DNA of 64,000 bases, from positions 1,612,001 through 1,676,000 of the forward strand of contig CALSNB010000001.1 in the NCBI GenBank assembly GCA_943787605.1. The letters are read 5' to 3'. Source of the DNA: GCA-2697345 sp002697345. Lineage in GTDB: Bacteria; Pseudomonadota; Alphaproteobacteria; Rhodobacterales; Rhodobacteraceae. The notes under the pieces were generated by a model. It was not told where the DNA came from and made no database searches. It saw only the letters and a list, made by a program, of their open reading frames with translations. Below are positions 19,547 through 28,049 of the stretch, one piece after another (the stretch's first letter is position 1; each line of letters begins with the position of its first letter). The position numbers and the translations under genes were made by a program.

Positions 19547-20618
19547 TTAGGTGTCCAGATCGCTTTACTTTAGTGTGAAGATAATCAGTATTATCTACAG
19601 TGTGACCCACTTTTAACGGAAGCCTTTCTGTTACAACAATACCATTTTCTTCAAGCATGCCAACTTTTCTAGGGTTGTTTGTAAGCAATTTTATTTCAGA
19701 AAAGCCTAAATTAGTTAAGATTTCGGCACCAATTTTAAAATCCCTTTCATCATCTTCAAATCCTAATCTATGATTGGCATCTACCGTATCAAAACCTTGA
19801 TCCTGCAGTGAGTAAGCTCTTATTTTGTTAGCTAAACCGATTCCACGACCTTCTTGATTTAAATATATGAGCAATCCTCCTCCATAAGCAGCAATTTGCT
19901 CTAATGCCCCATTTAACTGTGGACCACAGTCACATTTCAAGGAGCCCAAAACATCGCCTGTAAAGCAGGTAGAATGTAACCTTGTTAACACGGGACTACT
20001 TTTGGAGGGTCTGCCAACCTCTATAACGTAATGTTCTTCTCCACCATTACTTGGTCTGAAAACTGTCATTTTGGTGTCTCTAGAGGCGAAAATCGGGAGT
20101 TTAGCACACCCTACGGGTTTCACCGGAGTAGGTTTGGATAATCCCTCTTTTAAGTTTGTATATGATAAATAGGTTAGGTTATGGCGATCAGAATAAGATT
20201 TCCCGTCATCAATATTTACTAATATAACCGAAGGTAAAAGTTGCGCTTCTTTAGCAAGTTTGATGGAATCGCGAGCTATCGCTACGTTGCTATCCCTAAC
20301 AGCTTTTAATGGGCCTTTCATGGGCGTTGCTAAATCCATCGATGGGTCGGCTATTGCTTTTATCCATTTAGCATTGATATTTTGGGGAACATATACTCTA
20401 ACAAGATCTTGATCATAAGGCGCTAAGTTTAGGGTTTTTGCTCTCCAACTTGTAATAGCAATACTTAATGAATTAATCTCCTGCAACTTTTTTAGCTTAT
20501 TTTCATCTATATTCTCTGCAGAAGCGATAATCGTATTTTCTATTACAATGGGTATACCTACTCTTAAATCATTTCGTGCTCGAGCTAGTATTTCAAAGGT
20601 ATTGGGACCAATAGTCAT
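19539..20618 (-). CDS. ribA: GTP cyclohydrolase II
   Basis: Opens the imidazole ring of GTP at the first step of riboflavin synthesis. The C-terminal half (from about residue 175) is a complete RibA: zinc cysteines C218, C229 and C231 in the CFTGDVLGSLKCDCG segment, NQEGRGIGL, and GFEDDERDF. The first 170 residues form an extra domain resembling a degenerate DHBP synthase, but I do not see the catalytic motifs of RibB; long RibA proteins of this type are common in Rhodobacterales. Length 359. TAGGA precedes the ATG. The L,D-transpeptidase-like gene overlaps its 3' end. Confidence 0.9.
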   Translation of the reverse strand: MTIGPNTFEILARARNDLRVGIPIVIENTIIASAENIDENKLKKLQEINSLSIAITSWRAKTLNLAPYDQDLVRVYVPQNINAKWIKAIADPSMDLATPMKGPLKAVRDSNVAIARDSIKLAKEAQLLPSVILVNIDDGKSYSDRHNLTYLSYTNLKEGLSKPTPVKPVGCAKLPIFASRDTKMTVFRPSNGGEEHYVIEVGRPSKSSPVLTRLHSTCFTGDVLGSLKCDCGPQLNGALEQIAAYGGGLLIYLNQEGRGIGLANKIRAYSLQDQGFDTVDANHRLGFEDDERDFKIGAEILTNLGFSEIKLLTNNPRKVGMLEENGIVVTERLPLKVGHTVDNTDYLHTKVKRSGHLIE

Positions 20619-20776
20619 TTAATTTCCTAGAGTAGTTTATTTCAAGTTAGTTTAAGTACCTTTTTATTAAAGTTCGAAAAAAATATATGTGTTAACGTTA
20701 TATTACGTTCGAGGTTTTATATAGCTTTGATTTTAGCTAACTATTCAAGTAAGCTATGGATTGCAAAGGAATGTTA

Positions 20777-21447
20777 ATGGTAAGTTTCAAGAATATCACT
20801 ATTATTTCGGATGATATTGAATTTGTGGAAGCTTTGGGAGGGTTGCTAGAAGATTCTCGAAACTTTAATATTAAGAAGGTGAATTCTGCAAAGCCTTCAA
20901 ACTAAGGATCTGTTCGATAATCTTTCTGAGATTATAATAGTTGATAGCTTTAACTCTATTTTAAATAAAGTTTTTTTAACTGAATTGCTCTCTAGGGTAG
21001 TAAGTTTAGTTCCGATTATATACCTATATCACAGTTATAACGAAGTTAATGACATTGGCGTTGCTAAGTTACCTAAGCCAATTTATTTCCCTCAACTTCT
21101 TAGGTAGGATAAAAAAGGAAATGAGAGATTTTGTTATTAATAAAAACAGAGAGATAGAGATTGGACCTTACTCCTTTAACTATTTAATGAAGAGGTTAGT
21201 AACAAAAACTGGGAGTGAGATAAGACTAACTGAAATGGAAACAAAGATTTTAAACTTTCTGTATGAATCAAATGGAAAGCTTATTAAGAGAGATACTCTT
21301 TTAACAGAGGTCTGGGGATATAAATCTGAGGTTATGACTCATACACTTGAGACCCATATATATAGATTGAGGAAAAAAATTAGTACTAACTGTATTAGTC
21401 AAAACTTGCTTGTTAGTGAACCTGGCGGATATCGGTTAGAATTATAG
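20777..21447 (+). CDS. OmpR-type response regulator (two frameshifts)
   Basis: A winged-helix response regulator reconstructed from three frames. The receiver domain shows SDDIEF (acidic pocket), IIIVDS (phospho-acceptor Asp) and KLPKPI (conserved Lys-Pro). The C-terminal DNA-binding domain contains LTEMETKILNFLY, RDTLLTEVWGY and THTLETHIYRLRKKI. The frame breaks near 20890 and again near 21104, each repaired by dropping one base. The repaired length is about 222 residues, normal for the OmpR/PhoB class. ATG 20777 is preceded by AAAGGA six bases upstream. No histidine kinase is adjacent. xthA follows closely (31 bases). Confidence 0.78.
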
Positions 21448-21478
21448 TTGAATATATTAATAATGTGGAACTAGTTAA

Positions 21479-22267
21479 ATGAAGCTTAAAATTGCTACTT
21501 GGAACATAAATTCTGTAAGGTTGCGTATGCCTCTTGTTGTAAAGCTCTTAGAAAGAGAGCGACCTGATATACTCTGCCTGCAAGAGTGTAAAAGTCCTGT
21601 GAGTGATATACCTTTAGATGCTTTAAAAGATCTGGGTTATGATTATTTAGTGGCCAGGGGTCAGAAAGGTTATAACGGTGTTGCAACAATTTCAAAAATA
21701 CCAATAGAGGATACTGGTTCCGTTGATTTTGCTGGGCTTGGTCAGGCACGTCATGTTGCTGCGCGACTTGAGAACGGCGTGACAGTACACAATCATTATA
21801 TTCCAGCTGGTGGAGATATTCCTGATAGAGAACAGAATGTAAAATTTGGTCAAAAGTTAGACTACTTGAATGATCTTAAAGTAGCTTTTGAAAGCAATAT
21901 GCCAAAAAAATCTATTCTAGTTGGAGATTTAAATATAGCACCAGAAGAGAATGACGTTTGGTCCCATAAACAGTTATTAAAGGTGGTTAGTCATACACCA
22001 GTTGAAGTGAAAACTTTACTGGATGTACAAAAATCTGGTAATTGGGTTGATGTGATTCGCAAGTTTATACCAAATGGAAAGCTATACTCTTGGTGGTCTT
22101 ATAGGGCGAAAGATTGGCAAAAAGCAGATAAGGGACGTAGACTAGATCATGTTTGGGCAACAAGAGACATAGCGCCGTTCATTGAAGATTGCTATATTAT
22201 TAAAGAAGTGAGAGGTTGGGACAGACCTTCAGATCACGCCCCGGTTTTTGCGATATTCGATTTATAA
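21479..22267 (+). CDS. xthA: Exodeoxyribonuclease III
   Basis: AP endonuclease/3'-5' exonuclease of base-excision repair. The ORF starts KIATWNINSVRLR, has the catalytic Glu in CLQECK, the metal-binding VGDLNIAPEENDVW, the WWSYRA loop and the SDHAPVFA end motif with the catalytic Asp-His pair. At 262 residues it is full length. The protein functions with MutY-type repair, though mutY lies 17 kb away. It follows the response regulator; the YbbN-like gene follows after 55 bases. Confidence 0.93.
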   Translation: MKLKIATWNINSVRLRMPLVVKLLERERPDILCLQECKSPVSDIPLDALKDLGYDYLVARGQKGYNGVATISKIPIEDTGSVDFAGLGQARHVAARLENGVTVHNHYIPAGGDIPDREQNVKFGQKLDYLNDLKVAFESNMPKKSILVGDLNIAPEENDVWSHKQLLKVVSHTPVEVKTLLDVQKSGNWVDVIRKFIPNGKLYSWWSYRAKDWQKADKGRRLDHVWATRDIAPFIEDCYIIKEVRGWDRPSDHAPVFAIFDL

Positions 22268-22269
22268 CG

Positions 22270-22303
22270 CCCTTGGCAGTAAGGGTTACAAAATTTTTTT
22301 TAA
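22270..22303 (+). terminator. Possible weak terminator after xthA
   Basis: A five-base-pair stem CCCTT (22270-22274) with AAGGG (22281-22285) is followed about ten bases later by a run of T. The gap between stem and T-run makes it a weak candidate; it could also be chance. Confidence 0.3.
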
Positions 22304-22322
22304 AAAGAAGAGTTGATAAAAA

Positions 22323-23225
22323 ATGTTAACAGAAAGTAATAATTTAAATAACCTAATAAAAGATGGAACAGAGGCGACATTTATGTCTGACGTGATAGAG
22401 GCAAGCAAAGACGTCCCTGTCATAGTAGATTTTTGGGCACCTTGGTGTGGTCCGTGCAAAACTCTTGGGCCCGCTTTAGAAGCAGCTGTTTTAGCTGCTA
22501 AGGGTAAAGTGAAAATGGTGAAGATAGATATTGATCAGAGCCAACAAATAGCCGCTCAGCTACAAGTTAAATCAATTCCAACAGTTTATGCGTTTTTCGA
22601 TGGAAAGCCAGTGGATGCTTTCCAAGGTGCTCAACCCGAAAGTGAAATAAAGAAGTTTATTGAAAAGTTACTTCCCCTAACAGATAATAACTCTGACTCT
22701 GGTCTAGATGAAGCTATTTCAGTTGCGGAACAAATGTTGGAGGAGAAAGATTTTGCAGGTGCTTCAGAGACATTTTCCGCAATCCTAGGAGAAGACCCTG
22801 TAAATTCCAAAGCATATTCTGGATTGGCTAGAGCTTTTTTAGGCCTGGGTGAAATTGATAAGGTAGAACATTTAATTGAAAATATACCAACTGAGTTACA
22901 GGGCTCTAAGGATATAGAATCTATTAAAATGACGCTTAACTTGCTAGCTCAATCTAAAGGGTTAGCTAGTGTTGAAGAGTTAACGAGTTTAGTCAAAAAA
23001 AATCCAGAAGATAAACAAGCTAAATTAGATTTAGCACTTGTCTTGATTAAAGAGTCACGAATTTCTGATGCGATAGATCATTTACTCGAACTGTTTCGGC
23101 TTGATCGAGATTGGAATGAGGGAGCAGCAAAGTCAAATTTATTAATAGTTTTTGATACCATGAAACCTGATAACCCATTAGTCCTAAAGGCAAGAAGAAG
23201 ATTGTCTTCGTTAATATTTAGTTAA
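22323..23225 (+). CDS. Thioredoxin-fold co-chaperone (CnoX/YbbN-like)
   Basis: A 300-residue protein with an N-terminal thioredoxin domain, active site CGPC at 42-45 in FWAPWCGPCK, and a C-terminal TPR-like helical region (from about 140) with repeated alpha-helical units such as ALVLIKESRISDAIDHLLEL. This is the layout of YbbN/CnoX, a holdase that hands clients to GroEL/DnaK; this copy keeps both cysteines as alphaproteobacterial members do. ATG 22323 with a modest AGAG upstream. The LON-domain gene follows after 25 bases in the same orientation, a conserved pair in alphaproteobacteria. Confidence 0.87.
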   Translation: MLTESNNLNNLIKDGTEATFMSDVIEASKDVPVIVDFWAPWCGPCKTLGPALEAAVLAAKGKVKMVKIDIDQSQQIAAQLQVKSIPTVYAFFDGKPVDAFQGAQPESEIKKFIEKLLPLTDNNSDSGLDEAISVAEQMLEEKDFAGASETFSAILGEDPVNSKAYSGLARAFLGLGEIDKVEHLIENIPTELQGSKDIESIKMTLNLLAQSKGLASVEELTSLVKKNPEDKQAKLDLALVLIKESRISDAIDHLLELFRLDRDWNEGAAKSNLLIVFDTMKPDNPLVLKARRRLSSLIFS

Positions 23226-23250
23226 TGTTTATGTTAGGTGATAGTTAATT

Positions 23251-23892
23251 ATGTTTTCAAACAAAGATTTACCGGGTGTTATACCAATTTTCCCATTGTC
23301 AGGTGCTTTACTTTTGCCACGAGCAAACCTCCCTCTTCAAATTTTTGAACCAAAGTACCTTCAAATGTTTGAAGATTGTCTAAAAAGCCAAGACCGTTTA
23401 ATGGGTATGATTCAATTCAATTATAAAGAAAAAGGTATAGAAAAACTTCATTCAGTAGGCTGTGCTGGTCGTGTGCAACAATTTTCTGAAACACCGGATG
23501 GGCGATATATGATTACACTGGCAGGAGTTTCTAGGTTTAGAATAGTTGAAGAGAAAATAAGTTTAAGTGCTTATAGGAAGGCACATGTTGACTGGAAAGA
23601 ATTTGAAAATGATATTGGTCCAGCAGAAAAAGATAAGGCTTTTGATCGCGATTATTTTATGAAATTATTAGCAAAGTTTTTTGCATATGCAGATCTTAAA
23701 ACTGATTGGAATAGTTTAAAAGATGCCGATGAAGAGTTGCTGGTTAATTCGCTATCGATACTTTGCCCTTTTGAGTCTGAAGATAAGCAAGCGCTTTTGG
23801 AGGCTCCCTGTTTAAGTGCTAGGCGAGAAACTTTAATAACACTATTAGAGTTTTCTCTATTAGGCGGAAATTCAGGAAGGTCACTTCAATGA
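23251..23892 (+). CDS. LON peptidase substrate-binding domain protein
   Basis: A 213-residue protein consisting of the LON N-terminal (substrate-binding) domain without the ATPase or protease. The motif IPIFPLSGALLLPRANLPLQIFEPKYLQM at residues about 10-38 is characteristic, followed by GCAGRVQQF and GRYMITLAGVSRFRI. Function is not established. It lies between the YbbN-like gene and a Trm112 gene whose ATG overlaps its stop by four bases (ATGA), so the three form an operon. Confidence 0.87.
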   Translation: MFSNKDLPGVIPIFPLSGALLLPRANLPLQIFEPKYLQMFEDCLKSQDRLMGMIQFNYKEKGIEKLHSVGCAGRVQQFSETPDGRYMITLAGVSRFRIVEEKISLSAYRKAHVDWKEFENDIGPAEKDKAFDRDYFMKLLAKFFAYADLKTDWNSLKDADEELLVNSLSILCPFESEDKQALLEAPCLSARRETLITLLEFSLLGGNSGRSLQ

Positions 23893-24068
23893 GTGACGGC
23901 AAGTCAAGTCGACTTATGTTGGAGAATCTAGTTTGCCCGGTGACGCAGGGAACTTTAAAATTTGATAAAAAATCTAATGAATTAATTTCCTCTGAGGCTA
24001 AGCTAGCATTCCCGATTCGAGGAGGTATTCCTATTATGTTAATTGATGAAGCTAGAAAGATGGACTGA
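23889..24068 (+). CDS. Trm112 family protein
   Basis: A 59-residue frame starting at ATG 23889, overlapping the preceding stop by four bases. It has LENLVCPVTQGTLKF at the start, then SSEAKLAFPIRGGIPIMLIDEAR, the signature of the Trm112 family, small zinc-ribbon-like activators of methyltransferases. Only one of the usual cysteines remains (CPVTQG), as in many bacterial members. It ends three bases before the convergent UbiH-type gene. The identification rests on a short but characteristic motif order and on its usual place after the LON-domain gene. Confidence 0.82.
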   Translation: MSDGKSSRLMLENLVCPVTQGTLKFDKKSNELISSEAKLAFPIRGGIPIMLIDEARKMD

Positions 24069-24071
24069 TAC

Positions 24072-25301
24072 TTAAAGAGTAATCCCTTGTAATAAACGAG
24101 GCTGATCCCCAGTTAAACCTGTGGCTTCTCTTATTAAAAATTGTTTTAACAGGCTTGTGTTGTTAATTAATCCCATTCCTAAGTTTCTACCTAGACGTAA
24201 ATACGAGTTATCGTTTGAGAATAATGTATTAAAAAAATCTGTAGAGCTACTTAAACTTTTAGAGTCAAACCTTCTCCAAGCACTATATCGATTTAAGACA
24301 TTTTTGGTGCCTATATCTTCTCCCCGTCTGTAAGCATCTACTAAAACTTCGGCGATTGTGGCTATATCCCTGATTCCCTGGTTAAAACCTTGACCTGCTA
24401 GAGGATGAATGGAGTGTGCTGCGTCCCCGACTAAAGCTAAACGTTCCCCAGTAAAGTTATCAGCAGTTATTAAGTTTAGCGGGTAAGAAAAACGCTTCCC
24501 AGATACCTTTATATCGCCCAAAAAATTACCAAACGCAGGTCTCAATTTCTCCAAAAAAGCATTGTTATTTAATTTTGATGTCTGTTCCCCAACTTCTTTT
24601 GATAGAACCCAAACTATAGAAGAATTATTTTTTCTGAGTGGTAAAATTGCTAACGGCCCTAAAGGCATAAAGAATTGATGTGCTACACTATTATGATTTT
24701 TTTCATGCTCTAATGCTGTTACAAGCGCTTGTTGTTGATAGTTTTTATTTCTAAATAAGATGCCAGCTCTTTTTGCTGTTGGGCTTCCTCTCCCGTCACA
24801 CGCTAAAATTACTTTTGTGTTGACAATATCTCCATTCTCTAGAAACACTTGGTTTTCGTTATTTTTAAGCTTGTTATTTATTACATTTCCATTAAATCGC
24901 TTTATATTATTAGACACGTTTATACGGTCATTAAACTCCTTTCTCAAATGCCTGTCTTCTACCATATAAGCAATGGGGTCATCACCTATTTCGTTATGAT
25001 TGAAATGCATTATAAAAGGGGATGGTCCAGCACCTGGATGCCCATCAGTAACTTTTATATCAAGTATGGGTTGAGCATTTTTTTTTAAGGCAGGCCAAAT
25101 ATTAACTGCTTTAAGTAGCCTTTGAGAAGCAATGGTTAATGCGTATGCTTTACCATCAAATTTTTGAGTACTCAAATAATCCGCAGCCAATGTGTTCCCG
25201 TTTACAAGAGCCACTTTTAACCCGGTAGTTCCAAGAACTAAAGAAAGAGTTAAACCATTCAACCCACTACCAATTATTACTATATCTGAGTTATATATCA
25301 T
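24072..25301 (-). CDS. UbiH/COQ6-family FAD-dependent monooxygenase
   Basis: A flavoprotein hydroxylase of the ubiquinone-synthesis class. From Met at 25301 it opens IVIIGSGLNGLTLSLVL (FAD-binding GxGxxG), has ACDGRGSPTAKRAGI (DG motif) and RLALVGDAAHSIHPLAGQGFNQGI (second FAD motif with the GD dipeptide), the hallmark of UbiH/UbiF/Coq6. The exact ring position it hydroxylates is not deducible. An upstream in-frame ATG at 25337 would add 12 residues, neither start has a clear Shine-Dalgarno, and I prefer the shorter form because the fold starts there. Length 409 residues (421 from 25337). Divergent from the amidase. Confidence 0.87.
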   Translation of the reverse strand: MIYNSDIVIIGSGLNGLTLSLVLGTTGLKVALVNGNTLAADYLSTQKFDGKAYALTIASQRLLKAVNIWPALKKNAQPILDIKVTDGHPGAGPSPFIMHFNHNEIGDDPIAYMVEDRHLRKEFNDRINVSNNIKRFNGNVINNKLKNNENQVFLENGDIVNTKVILACDGRGSPTAKRAGILFRNKNYQQQALVTALEHEKNHNSVAHQFFMPLGPLAILPLRKNNSSIVWVLSKEVGEQTSKLNNNAFLEKLRPAFGNFLGDIKVSGKRFSYPLNLITADNFTGERLALVGDAAHSIHPLAGQGFNQGIRDIATIAEVLVDAYRRGEDIGTKNVLNRYSAWRRFDSKSLSSSTDFFNTLFSNDNSYLRLGRNLGMGLINNTSLLKQFLIREATGLTGDQPRLLQGITL

Positions 25302-25384
25302 CGTGATATGTAATCTAGAAAACTTATGGTTGTCCATGGGAATGCTTAGGGTTAGCGTCTAACAATGGATAGGAGAATAAAAAT

Positions 25385-26716
25385 ATGACAAAAGATTGGC
25401 TGTCTATGACAGCAAGTACGCTAGGAAGAGGTATTGAGGTTGGAGATATTGATCCAGTAGAGTTGATGGAAATGTATTTTGAAACAGCAAAGAGTCATCC
25501 ATTTAGTGATAAAATTTTTGCTCGATTCACTGAAGGTAGGGCTTTGAATGAATCAAAATCATCGAGAGTTCGGGCAAGAAAAGGCACTCGTAAGAGTCTT
25601 TTGGATGGTGTGCCAATCTCCTGGAAGGATTTATTTGATACAGCTGGAGTAGTTACAGAAGCAGGATCACTTTTATTAGAGAAACGGACCCCTGAAATTG
25701 ATGCGGATGTTTTAAAGAATGCTACTGATGCAGGTTTAGTTTGTTTTGGAAAAACACATATGTCTGAACTTGCATTTTCAGGGTTAGGAGTAAACCCTGT
25801 CACCAATACACCCCCGTGTATTAATGATTTTTCTGCTGCTCCTGGAGGGTCATCTTCTGGTGCTGCAGCTTCGGTTGCATTTAATTTAGCAGTGGCGGGG
25901 ATAGGCTCAGATACTGGAGGTTCAGTTCGAATACCTGCTGCGTGGAATGATTTAGTAGGTTTAAAAACTACAATTGGTCGGCTATCTGTGCGTGGAACAG
26001 TGCCTTTAAACCCAGATTTTGATACAGTCGGTCCCTTGTGTCGATCAACAGAGGACGCGTTACATCTATTATGTGCTTTAGAGGGTAGGACTGTACCAAA
26101 TTTACGAAGTATAGAAGTCAAAAACCTTAAGTTAATGGTATTAAAAACAGGGACATTTGATGATATATGCCCAGAGGTGGCCAAAGGTTTTGATCGGGTG
26201 CTGGATGCATTAAAAGGTCAGGGCGCGCATGTGGTGGATAGAGATATAGTTGAAGTTGAAAATGCTCAGATATTAGGAAATACTCTCTTCCCAGCAGGGG
26301 CCTATGGTACCTGGAAGAATGAAATTGAAGCGGCACCACAGCTAATGTTTCCAGAGATTTTAGATCGTTTCCGAAGTGGTAAGGATGTTTTGGCTTCTGA
26401 TTATATACAAGCTTGGGTTAAACTAAGGGAGCTTAGGAATGAATGGTTAAATAAAACATCTGAATATGATGCTGTTATTTTACCAACATCTCAAATTTTA
26501 CCGCCAAACATCGAACTTTTAAAAAATGACGGTGACTATTATAAAAAGAATAATCTTTTAGCACTTAAAAACACTCGAATTGGAAATTTAATGGGTTTGG
26601 CATCTCTTACTTTACCAACAGGTGTCCCCTCCACAGGCTTTATGCTAATGTCCAAACCACATTCTGAAGACATGTTACTTGGTATTGGTGCAGCAATAGA
26701 AAAAATAGTTAATTAA
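25385..26716 (+). CDS. Amidase signature family protein
   Basis: A 443-residue amidase with the Ser-cis-Ser-Lys triad: Lys81 in SWKDLFD, cis-Ser156 in the GGSSSG loop and nucleophile Ser180 in SDTGGSVRIP. The family hydrolyses amides or transfers ammonia; this one is more like generic amidases than GatA, because no gatC or gatB accompany it. The substrate is unknown. AGGAG precedes ATG 25385. It sits upstream of the DapC-like aminotransferase (about 135 bases away) and shares a short divergent region with the UbiH-type gene. Confidence 0.87.
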   Translation: MTKDWLSMTASTLGRGIEVGDIDPVELMEMYFETAKSHPFSDKIFARFTEGRALNESKSSRVRARKGTRKSLLDGVPISWKDLFDTAGVVTEAGSLLLEKRTPEIDADVLKNATDAGLVCFGKTHMSELAFSGLGVNPVTNTPPCINDFSAAPGGSSSGAAASVAFNLAVAGIGSDTGGSVRIPAAWNDLVGLKTTIGRLSVRGTVPLNPDFDTVGPLCRSTEDALHLLCALEGRTVPNLRSIEVKNLKLMVLKTGTFDDICPEVAKGFDRVLDALKGQGAHVVDRDIVEVENAQILGNTLFPAGAYGTWKNEIEAAPQLMFPEILDRFRSGKDVLASDYIQAWVKLRELRNEWLNKTSEYDAVILPTSQILPPNIELLKNDGDYYKKNNLLALKNTRIGNLMGLASLTLPTGVPSTGFMLMSKPHSEDMLLGIGAAIEKIVN

Positions 26717-26792
26717 GAGACTAAAAAGACACAATTTTATAATTTAGGTATATAGTTTTAATTTCTTTTTGTAGACCTCAGGGTAAACAAAG

Positions 26793-26809
26793 GTTAATTT
26801 AGAATTAAC
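26793..26809. promoter_or_regulatory. 17-base perfect inverted repeat before aminotransferase
   Basis: The palindrome GTTAATT-TAG-AATTAAC stands 43 bases before the aminotransferase ATG in a 135-base spacer. Its seven-base arms could be a regulator binding site or an AT-rich hairpin. No T-run follows, so it is not a terminator. Role inferred only from position. Confidence 0.35.
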
Positions 26810-26851
26810 AGGGCAGTTACGATCCTGATTTTGTGAGGCACAAGTAGGTCC

Positions 26852-28033
26852 ATGACCTTTCCAGAGCGGTTTTCAGAACTGCCACCATATGCGTTTCCGC
26901 GTTTGCGGACTCTCCTCGACGGACTAAACCCTGGCGAGGAACCAATAGATATGACTATTGGCAACCCAATGCATCAATTTCCACAATGGATCTCTAATAT
27001 ACTTAATGAACATATTAGTGAGTTTCGAGGTTATCCACCAAATGATGGCACAGATGAAATTCGGATGGCAATATCTAAGTGGTTAAAGTTTAGATATAGT
27101 GTGGACTATGATTTTGAAAACCAAATATTTCCTTTAAATGGAACACGTGAGGGCTTATTCAATGCCGCTTTGGCATTATGCCCTGAAACAAAAAGTGACA
27201 ACAAGTCAATAGATACTAATGCCTAACCCTTTCTATCAAGTATACTCTGTTGCGGCATTTGCAGCTAGTGCGGAGCCCATTTATGTAACAGCAGACATTA
27301 ATAACGGATTTTTACCAGATTATTGTGGTCTTTCGCCTGAAATTTTAAATAGAACAGCTATTGCGTACATTTGTTCGCCATCTAACCCTCAGGGATCCGT
27401 CGCAACACGGGAGTATTGGAAAGAATTAATACTATTGGCTGAAAAGTATAATTTTAAGATTTTTTCAGATGAGTGTTACTCTGAAATCTATAGAACTAGT
27501 CCGCCAATAGGTGCGCTAACCGTAGGTACAGAAATGGGGGTTTCACCAGAGAGAATTGTTTTATTTAATTCATTGTCAAAAAGATCAAATTTGGCAGGTT
27601 TAAGGTCTGGATTTGCAGCAAGTGGACCAAAAAATATAAAAGCAATGAGGACATTAAGAAATTATGGAGGTGCCCCCTTATCGCTTCCCTGCAGAGAATC
27701 TCTGAAAAAGTTTGGGGAGATGAGGTGCATGTAGAAGCTAATAGAAATTTATATCAAGCAAAACTAAACTTAGCAGATGAAGTTTTTAAAAATATAGAAA
27801 ATTATAAATCTCCTGATGCTGGTTTTTTCTTGTGGCTTGAGGTCAAAGATGGAGAAGAAAGCTCTAAAATTCTATGGACTGATTATGGAGTCAAGGTTTT
27901 GCCAGGGAAGTACTTGGGCCGTGAAAGCTTTGATCAAAACCCTGGAATAAATTATGTAAGAGTTGCATTGGTTGCGCCAATAGATGAAATGAAGAGTGGG
28001 CTTATACGAATTAAAAATTGTTTTTATGAATAA
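26852..28033 (+). CDS. DapC-like PLP aminotransferase (two frameshifts)
   Basis: A class I/II aminotransferase resembling succinyldiaminopimelate transaminase. The N-terminal frame starts FPERFSELPPYAFPRLRTLL and has TIGNPMHQFP and NGTREGLF; the middle frame has MPNPFYQVY, CSPSNPQGS, DECYSEIY and the PLP-lysine segment SLSKRSNLAGLRSGF; the last frame finishes YRNLYQAK-like helices to VALVAPIDEM. Frame breaks lie near 27212 (surplus G) and near 27694 (one C missing in a run of three), both repaired by one base. The repaired length is about 393 residues, normal. It precedes ftsK by 17 bases. A role in lysine/peptidoglycan synthesis is inferred from the SLSKRSN motif and is not proven. Confidence 0.84.
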
Positions 28034-28049
28034 AGGTAAAATTTAAAAT

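Noticed and set aside
25495..26184. Minus-strand frame of 229 codons
   Set aside because: It is a long shadow of the amidase gene; the Pro/Ser-rich translation is not protein-like and the amidase motifs on the other strand are complete.
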